Virus record (IMG/VR): IMGVR_UViG_3300027963_000394
Span: 1-21,028 of that record
Reading direction: 5' to 3' (one strand)
From: a virus
Length of the DNA: 21,028 nt
Numbering within the stretch: the first letter of the stretch is position 1; each line of letters opens with the position of its first letter. The translations under genes and the position numbers were made by a program. The notes beneath the pieces were generated by a model, which was given only the letters and a program-made list of their open reading frames with translations, was not told the origin of the DNA and made no database searches. Positions 5,951 through 15,200 of the stretch are shown piece by piece.

Positions 5951-8917
5951 ATGTTAGATTACAAACCAAATACATCAATATTAATACCGTATCAGGTTCC
6001 AGAATTTGTCCGGGATAATCCGGATTATTCCACATTTATTTTATTTCTAAAATCATATTATGAATGGTTCGAACAGGGTGGCACAGCAAATACACCAGGA
6101 AATACTGGCGCCATATCTAAAAATCTTTTAGATTATAAAGATATTGACAAGACACCAGATCAATTTCTAGATTCTTTCTATAATGATTTTCTAAATTATT
6201 TTCCAAAAGAAATACTTGCAGACAAAACAAAAGTTACAAAACTTGCAAAAGAATTATATAAATCTAAAGGTACGCCGTCATCGTACAAATTTTTATTCAG
6301 AGTATTATATAATTCCGATGTAGACTTTTTCTTTACAAAAGATGTTGTTCTAAGACCTTCATCTGGAAAATGGTACGTTGCAAAAAGTTTAAGACTTTTA
6401 ACAACAGATACAAATTTTTTAAATATTAGTAACCTGAGACTTTTTGGAATAACATCAAAAGCAATTGCTACAGTCGAAAATTCTCTTGCTGCAGGAACTA
6501 AAACAGAAGTATTCATTTCAAACATATTAAGACTTTTCAGTTCTGGTGAATTTGTCAAGGTTGTTGATTCAAATAATCAAGATGTATACTTTAAAGACGG
6601 TGAAATTGTTTCATCAACCACTTCTGGTGCAGAAATTTTAACTGCAAAAATTGTTGGACAAATTAGTCAAATCAAAATAAACCCCAATTACAGAGGTCAA
6701 AATTATGTTGGTTATGACTCTGATACTGGTTATCCTGGCGACCCAATCGTTATCTACGGTGGTCTAAGTTCGAATACAGGAATTGGTGCAGAGGCAAAAG
6801 TCGGAACTGTAACGACAGGATCAGTTGTTTCTATCGCTACTTTGTTTGGTGGTTATGGTTATAGAGAAGATCCAAACACACAAATTGTATTTACAAACTT
6901 AGTTGGTAGAAGTCCAAGAACGCCTATTGCTACAGTAGGTTCTGTTAATGTTGCATCATCAACGATGGCCAATGTTAGAATCTCGATTGATTATATAGGG
7001 TTAGCAGGGTTAACACGAATTAACGCCGCAGCATATAGTTGGTCTACAGCAAATACACTTGCAACGGCAAACTCAAGAATTGCAAACACATTAACTTATA
7101 CTTCTTTTACAACATATCCAATATCATCAGTAATTGTGCAAAATGGCGGTGGCGGATTAACACAAAAACCAACGGTAACAGCACAATCGGTATACCAAAG
7201 AGCATATTCCGGATCATACTCGGGAACAAATGCAGACCTTAAAAATTTAGGTATACTTGCACCAATTCAAATTGTTTCTGGTGGCACAGGTTATGTTGCT
7301 AATGATAGAATAAACATTCTTGGTGGAACTGGTGCCGGTGCGTATGCGAATGTTATAACCGTAAGTGGATCAGGGGCAATTACTTCTGTTAGTTATGTTA
7401 ATCCACCATCAAGTAATACAGCAAATAGTTTCTACCCTTATCCTTTGGGCGGATTAGGTTATTCCGCTTCTGTACTACCAATAGCAAATGTAACTTCTTC
7501 AAATGTTCTTGCATCAAACGCTATACTTACGATATCAGGAATACTAGGTGATGGTGCAGTATTAGAACCTGCAACAGATCGAATTGGTCAAATACAATCA
7601 ATATCAATTTCAAATTATGGTGAAGATTATATTGCAGCACCAACAGTATCATTTAAGGTACAAGATATTGTAGTTAAGAATATTAGTCTAGGTAATTTGC
7701 CAAGTAAAGGTGACCCAATCTATCAAGGTGCAAATTCAAATGTTGCATCATATACTGCATCTGTGGATTACGTTGAGCAAATATCTACAGATGCGAATCC
7801 ATTACAATCATTATTCTTTATTAGGATTTACAACTATAGTAAAGCAAGACCAAACACAAGTCTGCCATTAAAGATTGATTCAAAATCAATATCTATGAAT
7901 GTTGTCACAGGAACTTTATCTTCTTCTGTCGGTTATCCAAGGTATTCGACAATAGCAGAAGGTAGATATGATACTGCAAATAACATATACACATACGGTG
8001 ACGGCACAGCAAAAGGCACTGCAACATTCTTAAATGGACTTACAATTGGTGACGGGCAATATCTAGATTCTACAGGGCAGTTAAGTTCTTCTGATGTTTT
8101 ACAAAGTGTTGATTATAATAATTACACATATCAAATTACATTAGAAAAAGAAATCGCAAAATATAGAAAACTTTTATTAGAACTTCTTCATCCTGCAGGA
8201 ACAAGGTTAAGAGGACGTTTTGCGATGAAATCAAATTCATCAATAGATTTCAATTTATATGATGCATTGTATCAAGGATATCCTTTGTCAAGGTTATTAT
8301 CCGATACAGTTGTCACATTTAATATGGTCTCAGATTTCACAAATTACAGTAACAATATTATAAGATTCTTGAATGTTAGTGGTGGCACAAATATTGCTAA
8401 TATATTTACGACAAATACCCTCGTTAAATTTACGACAGCAAATGGAGATGTTGGCGCAGGGTTAATTAACTCAATAAATTATGTTGCAAATACAATTACT
8501 TTGACAACAAATACATGGTTAACATTTGGAAATGTTGCGGTTGTATCATCTAATGCGAACAGTTGCACTATAAATATTACGGCATTAACAGATTCGTACA
8601 ATATAATTAATAATGGAGTTTACTCAAATACTGCTGCACCATTAAGAGATATTATTAAAGCTGGTGACATAATACAAACAAATAATATGATAAGGACTGT
8701 GAGTAGTGTCAATTATTCTACAAATGTTATTACTTTAACTGCGAATTTAACTTATGGATCAAGCGGATATATGTCTGTAAGAAGAACTTATACGGGTATT
8801 CCATCAAACTTTATTGTTTATGGACCTGTTGGACAAGAGTATTTCACAGAAATTGTAATTGAAAATGGTCTATATACTATAACAGATGAAGACGGTAAAA
8901 CAATCCTATTAGATTAA
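5951..8917 (+). CDS. Large baseplate/virion structural protein in the gp7 position
   Basis: This 988-residue protein lies between gp6 and the fibre and gp8 genes, where T4 has gp7, and is similar to gp7 in length. The N-terminus (residues 10-120) has the pattern I know from large T4-superfamily structural proteins: VPEFVRDNPDYSTFILFLKS, YYEWFEQ, then ELYKSKGTPSSYKFLFRVLY. The C-terminal third carries LLLELLHPAGTRLRGRF (about 745-761), also usual in this family. The middle holds several Gly-Tyr-rich units, for example GGYGYREDP near 299, VSGGTGYVANDRINILGGTG near 440-460 and NYGEDYIAAPTVSF near 555. The likely role is a wedge or wedge-fibre connector. Membership of a virion structural family is well supported. 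Direct homology to T4 gp7 is inferred from position and length. Confidence 0.7.
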   Translation: MLDYKPNTSILIPYQVPEFVRDNPDYSTFILFLKSYYEWFEQGGTANTPGNTGAISKNLLDYKDIDKTPDQFLDSFYNDFLNYFPKEILADKTKVTKLAKELYKSKGTPSSYKFLFRVLYNSDVDFFFTKDVVLRPSSGKWYVAKSLRLLTTDTNFLNISNLRLFGITSKAIATVENSLAAGTKTEVFISNILRLFSSGEFVKVVDSNNQDVYFKDGEIVSSTTSGAEILTAKIVGQISQIKINPNYRGQNYVGYDSDTGYPGDPIVIYGGLSSNTGIGAEAKVGTVTTGSVVSIATLFGGYGYREDPNTQIVFTNLVGRSPRTPIATVGSVNVASSTMANVRISIDYIGLAGLTRINAAAYSWSTANTLATANSRIANTLTYTSFTTYPISSVIVQNGGGGLTQKPTVTAQSVYQRAYSGSYSGTNADLKNLGILAPIQIVSGGTGYVANDRINILGGTGAGAYANVITVSGSGAITSVSYVNPPSSNTANSFYPYPLGGLGYSASVLPIANVTSSNVLASNAILTISGILGDGAVLEPATDRIGQIQSISISNYGEDYIAAPTVSFKVQDIVVKNISLGNLPSKGDPIYQGANSNVASYTASVDYVEQISTDANPLQSLFFIRIYNYSKARPNTSLPLKIDSKSISMNVVTGTLSSSVGYPRYSTIAEGRYDTANNIYTYGDGTAKGTATFLNGLTIGDGQYLDSTGQLSSSDVLQSVDYNNYTYQITLEKEIAKYRKLLLELLHPAGTRLRGRFAMKSNSSIDFNLYDALYQGYPLSRLLSDTVVTFNMVSDFTNYSNNIIRFLNVSGGTNIANIFTTNTLVKFTTANGDVGAGLINSINYVANTITLTTNTWLTFGNVAVVSSNANSCTINITALTDSYNIINNGVYSNTAAPLRDIIKAGDIIQTNNMIRTVSSVNYSTNVITLTANLTYGSSGYMSVRRTYTGIPSNFIVYGPVGQEYFTEIVIENGLYTITDEDGKTILLD

Positions 8918-8925
8918 GGTAAAAA

Positions 8926-10695
8926 ATGTCTACAATTAAAATTTCACAATTACCCGCATTAACATCAATTTCTTCAAATACGCAAAACACTTTATTTATA
9001 GCTGTTGATTTGCCGACTAGTACAACAGGAAAATTGACAGGAAAAGCTTTGGCACAAGGGTTGTTTGCGAATGAAGTTTTAAATGTTGGTAATAATGCTA
9101 TTGTTTATCCTAATGTTATAGGGCAATTTGCTGGTTCAAGTAATACATATTTACAAATTAATCTTCAGAATTTCAATTCAAATGGTTCTTCCGACTTTGT
9201 TGCATCTACAAGTGATAGTGATAACTCAGTAAAATATATTGATTTTGGTATAAGCGGCAACACATATAACGATCCTATCAACTATAGTGCATTTAAAGCA
9301 TATGACGGATATATGTATGTATATGGTCCATCAAACACAAGTCAGCAAGGTAATTTAATCATAGGTACTGCATCAACAAGAGCAAATATTGTATTTCTTG
9401 TTGGTGGATTAGGCACAGGCAACATTGTTGGTAGAGTCAGCAATTCTTCATTTGATTTCCTCAAACCAGTTTATGTGACAGGTAACGTGAATACCACTGG
9501 GTCTTTCATATTCTCTGATGGTTCAGTTCAAACCACAGCCTATACCAGCGTTTATGCTCAAAGTGGTGCTACATCTGCGTATGCAACTCAAAAAGTTTTA
9601 CAGTATAATCCGTCAACCAATGCCGTTACATACAGCAATACTTTGGATGCGGTAAGAGCATACATCACAGGATACAGTTCAGAAATTCACGTTAGTCCTG
9701 TTGCGGTTGATGACACTGGCAACGGAACCATTGGTGATCCAGTTAAAACCATTGCTCGTGCCAAGGTACTCTTAGCCGCGGCTTTTGAAACAACTGCGGC
9801 TGGTCAAAGAAAGACAATTATCTTACATCCGGGCAGTTATGCAGAAGATGTAACAATTGATACTCAGTACACTGTTTTAACCACACACGAGTTGGTGGGT
9901 AAAAGTACAACACTGGCTGGTACATTGACTCTTACAACAGGATGTACCGTTGATGGTTTAAAGATGACCAATCTTGTTATTTCAGGATCATCAGCAGGAG
10001 GTTCGATTGATATTATTGGTTGTACTGTGACAACCGCAACAACAAAAACATCAACAGCATACACAGTTTTTAGAGGATGTGATTTATCTTCATCAACACT
10101 AAGCATTACTGGTGGCGGCACAACAATACTAAATGGTGGTAATTATTTTACACTTACAGTGAACAATGCGGCCGCTGGAGTTTTAGCCAAATCAGTTGTT
10201 AGTATGGGCCCAGTGACACTGACACTAGGAACGCTACAACTTTCTGACACGCTGATTTACTCTGCTACCAATACATCCTATGCCATAACGCAAAGTGCTA
10301 ATTCAGTCATAACAATAAACAATTGTCAGACACTAATACCAGATTTGTCAAATGTGTCGAGAAATAGTTTGAGTGGTTTCTATTCTATCCTAAGCAGTGT
10401 TTATGATCGACCAAACTCAATCTTAGCCACTTTATCTGCGACTGGTGGTCCGTTAAATTCAATTATATATGATCAGTACATCAATGCTGATCGATTAATT
10501 CTATCAGCAGGTGGTAGAATAACGTTCCCAGATGCCACATACCAAACCACAGCCTATACTGGATTAACCCCTAACGATACTAAAGCATCAAATGCTACTG
10601 GTACTGCTGGACAAACTAGTTACGATTCTAATTACTTTTATGTTTGTATAGCAACCAATACATGGCGTCGTGTGGCACTGGGTAGCACTTATTAA
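8926..10695 (+). CDS. Tail fibre-like protein with two QTTAY motifs and a central beta-solenoid-like region
   Basis: The 589-residue product starts MSTIKISQLPALTSISSNTQ, a common start for T4-superfamily fibre or neck-appendage proteins. Two motifs typical of fibre modules are present: FSDGSVQTTAYT near residue 196 and FPDATYQTTAYT near 535. Between them, residues about 245-510 contain HVSPVAVDDTGNGTIGDPVK, IILHPGSYAEDVTI and many short Thr/Val/Ile strands with periodic turns, suggesting a pectin-lyase-type beta-solenoid. The C-terminus, YDSNYFYVCIATNTWRRVAL, is a module often found at the end of such proteins. The part after about 9470 is richer in G+C than the first 180 codons: sampled 60-base blocks gave 50% at 9721 and 48% at 10201, against 27% at 8941. 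AAGGT lies before the start. The likely role is host recognition or a decorating fibre. Confidence 0.72.
   Translation: MSTIKISQLPALTSISSNTQNTLFIAVDLPTSTTGKLTGKALAQGLFANEVLNVGNNAIVYPNVIGQFAGSSNTYLQINLQNFNSNGSSDFVASTSDSDNSVKYIDFGISGNTYNDPINYSAFKAYDGYMYVYGPSNTSQQGNLIIGTASTRANIVFLVGGLGTGNIVGRVSNSSFDFLKPVYVTGNVNTTGSFIFSDGSVQTTAYTSVYAQSGATSAYATQKVLQYNPSTNAVTYSNTLDAVRAYITGYSSEIHVSPVAVDDTGNGTIGDPVKTIARAKVLLAAAFETTAAGQRKTIILHPGSYAEDVTIDTQYTVLTTHELVGKSTTLAGTLTLTTGCTVDGLKMTNLVISGSSAGGSIDIIGCTVTTATTKTSTAYTVFRGCDLSSSTLSITGGGTTILNGGNYFTLTVNNAAAGVLAKSVVSMGPVTLTLGTLQLSDTLIYSATNTSYAITQSANSVITINNCQTLIPDLSNVSRNSLSGFYSILSSVYDRPNSILATLSATGGPLNSIIYDQYINADRLILSAGGRITFPDATYQTTAYTGLTPNDTKASNATGTAGQTSYDSNYFYVCIATNTWRRVALGSTY
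9529..9545 (+). repeat. 17-nt direct repeat, copy 1 (encodes QTTAY)
   Basis: CAAACCACAGCCTATAC occurs here and again at 10543-10559, identical over 17 bases and in the same reading frame. The spacing from start to start is 1014 bases, exactly 338 codons. It encodes Gln-Thr-Thr-Ala-Tyr of the fibre motif. Confidence 0.9.
10543..10559 (+). repeat. 17-nt direct repeat, copy 2 (encodes QTTAY)
   Basis: This is the second identical copy of CAAACCACAGCCTATAC, in frame with copy 1 at 9529-9545. The two copies bracket the beta-solenoid-like part of the fibre gene. Confidence 0.9.
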
Positions 10696-10726
10696 AATAC
10701 GGTAAATATACTAAAGAGAGCGGATT

Positions 10727-10843
10727 ATGGCAACTATACAAACAATCAACATTGGTAACATTGTGAACGACGGCTTAGGCGATGATCTACGAATGGGATT
10801 CAATATTCTTGCAAATACATATTGTTCTGTCTCATATAGTTAA
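10727..10843 (+). pseudogene. 38-codon remnant of a T4-superfamily structural protein (MATIQTINIGN family)
   Basis: The short frame reads MATIQTINIGNIVNDGLGDD, then LRMGFNILANTY and a short tail SVSYS before TAA at 10841-10843. This start is one I recognise from longer structural proteins in T4-like phages, where GDDLRTAFQKVNANF is followed by a few hundred residues. Here the frame loses the family pattern after about residue 31 and stops, and gp8 begins 13 bases later. AAGAGAG (10714-10720) could act as ribosome binding site, so a 38-residue peptide may still be made. The base composition of its first 75 bases resembles the G+C-richer fibre segment before it, which suggests that both arrived together and that the junction near 10820 is a recombination scar. 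A functional mini-protein is the alternative. Confidence 0.6.
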
Positions 10844-10856
10844 TCGGAATTAAATA

Positions 10857-12260
10857 ATGGCAAATAAAAATCTTCTCACTTATGGGTTTAGTTTAGAACA
10901 AGTAATACAAAATTATTTTGCTCCTTCCGCAACTGTTGCAGGAAAAAATATCAATAATATGTATTGTTTTTTGTCGAAAGTTTTACCTTGGACTGATGAT
11001 ACAAATCCGGAACAGCCGACACAAGACCAAAGATATTTAAAAGATGTATTTAAAAATATGTTTGTGGCAAAAAGAATCACATCCAATGATGTTTCTGGTG
11101 TCGTAGAAAGAATAAATTGGGTTTCTGGTTTAACTTATGATTATTATCGTGACGATATTGATATGTTTGAACTCGATGATAATGGGTTTCTAATAAAACA
11201 ATTTTATATTATCAATAGATACGATCAAGTATTTAAGTGTTTGTGGAACAACAATGGCGGCACATCTACAGTAGAACCAATGTTTCAACCTGGAACTTAT
11301 GGAACAAATAACATTTATTTGGGTTCTGACGGTTACAAATGGAAGTTTATGTTTACAGTTTCCGGACAAAGTAAGTCTAAATTCATGGACAGAGAATGGA
11401 TTCCTGTATCAATCTCTTCTAATACTACTCCTAATCCAATTCAAACAACTGCGGGATATGGCGACATTGAAGTGATAAATGTTGTCAGCGGCGGAAGTGG
11501 TTATGATTCTGGCAATTCGTCTATTGTTGTTACGATTTCTGGCGATGGATCAGGTGCTACTGCAAATGCAACCGTATCTGGCGGTGCAATAAGTCAAGTG
11601 TATGTTAATGCAGCTGGTTCAAATTACACATATGCAAATGTATCTATAAAAGGAACTACTGCAAATGGTTCAACATTAGGTAGTGGCGTTTCTTTATTGT
11701 CACCAATTTCTCCTGTCGGTGGTCATGGATTTGATCCAAAATCTGAATTAGGTTGCCGACATTTTATGATTACAACTGAATTTAATGCAAAAGAAACATA
11801 CAATTCTGTTAATTATATACCTACTGATATTGACTTCCGGCAAGTTGGATTACTGTTAAATCCAACATCGGTAAGTAGTTATCCAAATTCAGCAAATGGT
11901 AACATTTATAATATTGCAACACAGTTTACAGTTTCTTCAGGATTTGGAAGTTATGTTCCTGATGAAGAAGTGTATCAGTATACTTCTTTAATCGATGGAT
12001 TACCAGATAAAACTTTCACTGCTACTGTATTAAGTTTTAATCCTGTAACAAATATATTACAGTTAATAAATACATCAGGAACTTACACTACTTCAGCACA
12101 GTTATATAGCGGAACATCAGGAACAACAAGGACTTTATTAAGTGCAAGTACGCCAAACTTTTATAAATTCTCTGGTTATATAATTTATCTAGAGAACAGA
12201 AGTGCCGTTACAAGAAGTACAGACGGAATAGAACAATTTAAATTCGTTTTGGGATATTAA
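10857..12260 (+). CDS. 8: Baseplate wedge protein gp8-like
   Basis: The 467-residue product shows gp8-family features: FLSKVLPWTDDTNPEQPTQD (about residues 38-57), the KRITSNDVSGVVERINWVSG segment (about 77-96), YDYYRDDIDMFE, IINRYDQVFKCLWNNNGG, a YLGSDGYKWKFMFTVSG segment and a late GCRHFMITTEFNAKE. In T4, gp8 dimers sit in the wedge with gp7 and gp10. The protein is longer than T4 gp8 (334 residues). Part of the excess is a Gly-Tyr-rich insert at about 209-264 (VVSGGSGYDSGNSSIVVTIS onward) that is shared with gp6 and other proteins in this window. It is separated from its usual gp7-side neighbour by the fibre gene and the remnant at 10727-10843. The start at 10857 has only an A-rich leader. 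Confidence 0.8.
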   Translation: MANKNLLTYGFSLEQVIQNYFAPSATVAGKNINNMYCFLSKVLPWTDDTNPEQPTQDQRYLKDVFKNMFVAKRITSNDVSGVVERINWVSGLTYDYYRDDIDMFELDDNGFLIKQFYIINRYDQVFKCLWNNNGGTSTVEPMFQPGTYGTNNIYLGSDGYKWKFMFTVSGQSKSKFMDREWIPVSISSNTTPNPIQTTAGYGDIEVINVVSGGSGYDSGNSSIVVTISGDGSGATANATVSGGAISQVYVNAAGSNYTYANVSIKGTTANGSTLGSGVSLLSPISPVGGHGFDPKSELGCRHFMITTEFNAKETYNSVNYIPTDIDFRQVGLLLNPTSVSSYPNSANGNIYNIATQFTVSSGFGSYVPDEEVYQYTSLIDGLPDKTFTATVLSFNPVTNILQLINTSGTYTTSAQLYSGTSGTTRTLLSASTPNFYKFSGYIIYLENRSAVTRSTDGIEQFKFVLGY

Positions 12261-12269
12261 GGGAAAAAA

Positions 12270-15200
12270 ATGGCATTAAATTTTAATACAGATCCATATT
12301 ATGATGATTTTGACCCAAATAAAAATTTTCATAGGATTTTATTTAAACCTGGATATTCTGTACAGGCCAGAGAACTTACGCAATCTCAAACAATTTTACA
12401 AAATCAAATTTCGCAGTTTGCAGATGCAATTTTTAAACAAAACACTCCAGTTAGCGGCGGGCAAGTAACAACAAATTTAAGAGTTGGATATTTAAAATTA
12501 AATCCATCATACAATGATGAAGATGTTGTAGCGGAAAATTTCTTAAATAGAACCGTTCAAAATGCATATGGTAATGTTGTTGCTAGAGTTGTAGCAACAG
12601 CAGAGGCTACTGATGCGGATCCGTATCCAACATTAATGTTAAATTATTTTACAGGTACGACATTCGCAAACAATTCTCTTGTAACAATTTCTGATGCAGC
12701 ATACAGTTATACCGCAAACTCAATATCATCTGGTGCAACTGGACTTGGATCAATCGCCACAATTGCAAACGGTGTTTTTTATATTGTTAATGGTTATTCT
12801 TATTCGGATACTTTGGATTCTAATGGAAATCCATTAAAGTATTCCATTGGTAATTTTGTAAATGTGGTGCCACAAACTATTATTTTAAGCAAGTATAGTA
12901 ATACACCAAACGTAAGAATTGGTTTAGAGATAACAGAAACAATATATGATTATGTTAATGATACATCGTTATTGGATCCTGCAATTGGTGCATCAAATTA
13001 TCAGGCACCAGGTGCAGATAGATATGTTGTTGATGTATCACTGACAACAAAACCATTAGAATTTGGTGATGATCAAAACTTTATCGAGTTGGCAAGAGTT
13101 GAAAGCGGTGTTATTGTAAAACAAATTAATGAAACAGAATATTCTAAGATTGATGATTATTTTGCAAAAAGAACCTATGAAACTAATGGTGATTATGTCG
13201 TAGATGATTTTAAATTAACACCAAAAGCTGCAATCGATTCTAATAATTGGGTTCTTTCTATTGGACCAGGTGTTGCTTATGTGCATGGTTATCGTGTTGA
13301 AAATCAATCAACAACAACAATAACATCAACAAGAGCAAGAACAACAGATTTTGTAAACAACAATTCTGTGTTTACAGACTATGGTAATTATTTTTATGTT
13401 GATACATTTAGTGGTGCAAATTCAAGTTTCATTGATGTAACTCAAGCAAATACTGTTGACTTACACGTTGTTGGAAATTCAAATGTTTTTACTGGTAATA
13501 CAAATATTTACAATTCCACTCTTGCTGCAACAGGTTATGTAAGATCAATCGACTATGAAACAGCAACAGGAACAACAGCAAACACATATGTCTATAGATT
13601 GCATATGTTTGACATTCAAAATAAAGTATTGTCTGGAAATATAACATCTGCAACGGCAACTACAATAACAATAAATGATACGACAAGCAAATTCTCTACA
13701 GTAGCAAATGCTTACACTGGAGTCGCCGTAACAATTGATTCTGGAACAGGCCTCAATCAAACTTCTACAGTTACAACATACAGCGGTTCAACCAAAATAC
13801 TAACTGTAAGTCCTGCATTTACAATTACTCCAGATTCAACATCAAAGTTCTCATTAAAATTTTCAGTAAAGGATGTTGAAACAGTTGTAAGAGCAGCAAA
13901 TACTGGAACATCTTATACTATTTACGGTTCTTCTAATATTAATAATCTAAGTAAATCTAATGGTTATACTACGGGTGATACTATTTTACAAAATCCTTCT
14001 GTACAAGAACTATTATTTACAATTGGTAATCCGTATGTTGCAAATACTAGTGGGACTGCGCCGACATATGCAACAGAAATTACATTTAAAAATCTTACTT
14101 TTAGCACAGACGGTGCATCCGGTTCTAAAGTTGAATTAAATTTAACCACATTAGGTTTAAGTTCGGCATTTAATTTCTTACGTTCTGGTTCGTCAGAAAC
14201 TTCAGATGCAATTAAACAAAACTTCTTAGTGCTCAGTACAAGTACCGGTAGTCTTCTTAATCTAACATCAGGAACAAGAAGTATTGTTGTGAATGCTGCA
14301 AAAACACTTGCAACAATAACATTACCTGATTTGGCCGCTGGATATACAGGAATTGTTATTGCTAAAATGACTGTAACAGATGCTTCAAGTGCGCTTGTAA
14401 GAAAAACAAAAACTTTAGTAACAGCAAACACTTCCGCAAATGGTGCGCCAGCTTCTGCAACAGTTGTTGGAAATACTAAAATAGATTTAACTAACTCACA
14501 GGTTTATATTAGCTCTGGTGACATACAATCGTCTGGTGTGAATCAATTATTGTATGTTTCCGACGTTAAAAACATAGTTAAAATTCTTGATACAAAAGGT
14601 GTGGCGCCAAATATAAGTATGTATTCTAGTGCAAATTATGACGTAACATCAAATTATTTGTTCAATAACGGACAAACAGATAATTACTACGGACACGCAT
14701 ATCTTAAATTAAAACCAGGTGCACCAAAACCAACTGCATTATGGGTATTCTTTAACTACTATTCACATGGTGGCGGTGACGGATATTTTTCAGTTGACTC
14801 TTATCTTAACGAAAGTTATGCCGCAATTGGTGCGTACACAAGTACAAGCGGAAGAATTTACAACTTAACAGATAGTTTAGATTTCAGACCAGCAGTAAAA
14901 AATGGACAATCGAGTTTTGTTTTCCGATACAGTAACGAGGCTTCAAACCAAAACGGATTATTATTACCAATAGATTCTTCCATTTTTACACACAAATATT
15001 ATTATTATCTTGGAAGAAAAGATGTATTAACTATAAACAAAGACAAAACATTTACTTTAAAATCAGGAACTCCGTCATTAAGTCCTAATTTCCCTGCTGT
15101 TGCAAAAGATGAATTGTTATTGGCAAGAATAACATTGGACCCCTACACAGCATACGTTCAATCTGAGGTTAGCGGTAAAAATTCTCTTGTTTATGGACCT

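Noticed and set aside
8926-10695. Diversity-generating retroelement target in the fibre gene
   Set aside because: No reverse transcriptase, template repeat or adenine-biased variable repeat is visible in the window.
13964-14431. 155-codon minus-strand frame within the giant protein gene
   Set aside because: No recognisable motif, and it is fully covered by a strongly supported + strand gene; no other minus-strand gene exists in the window.
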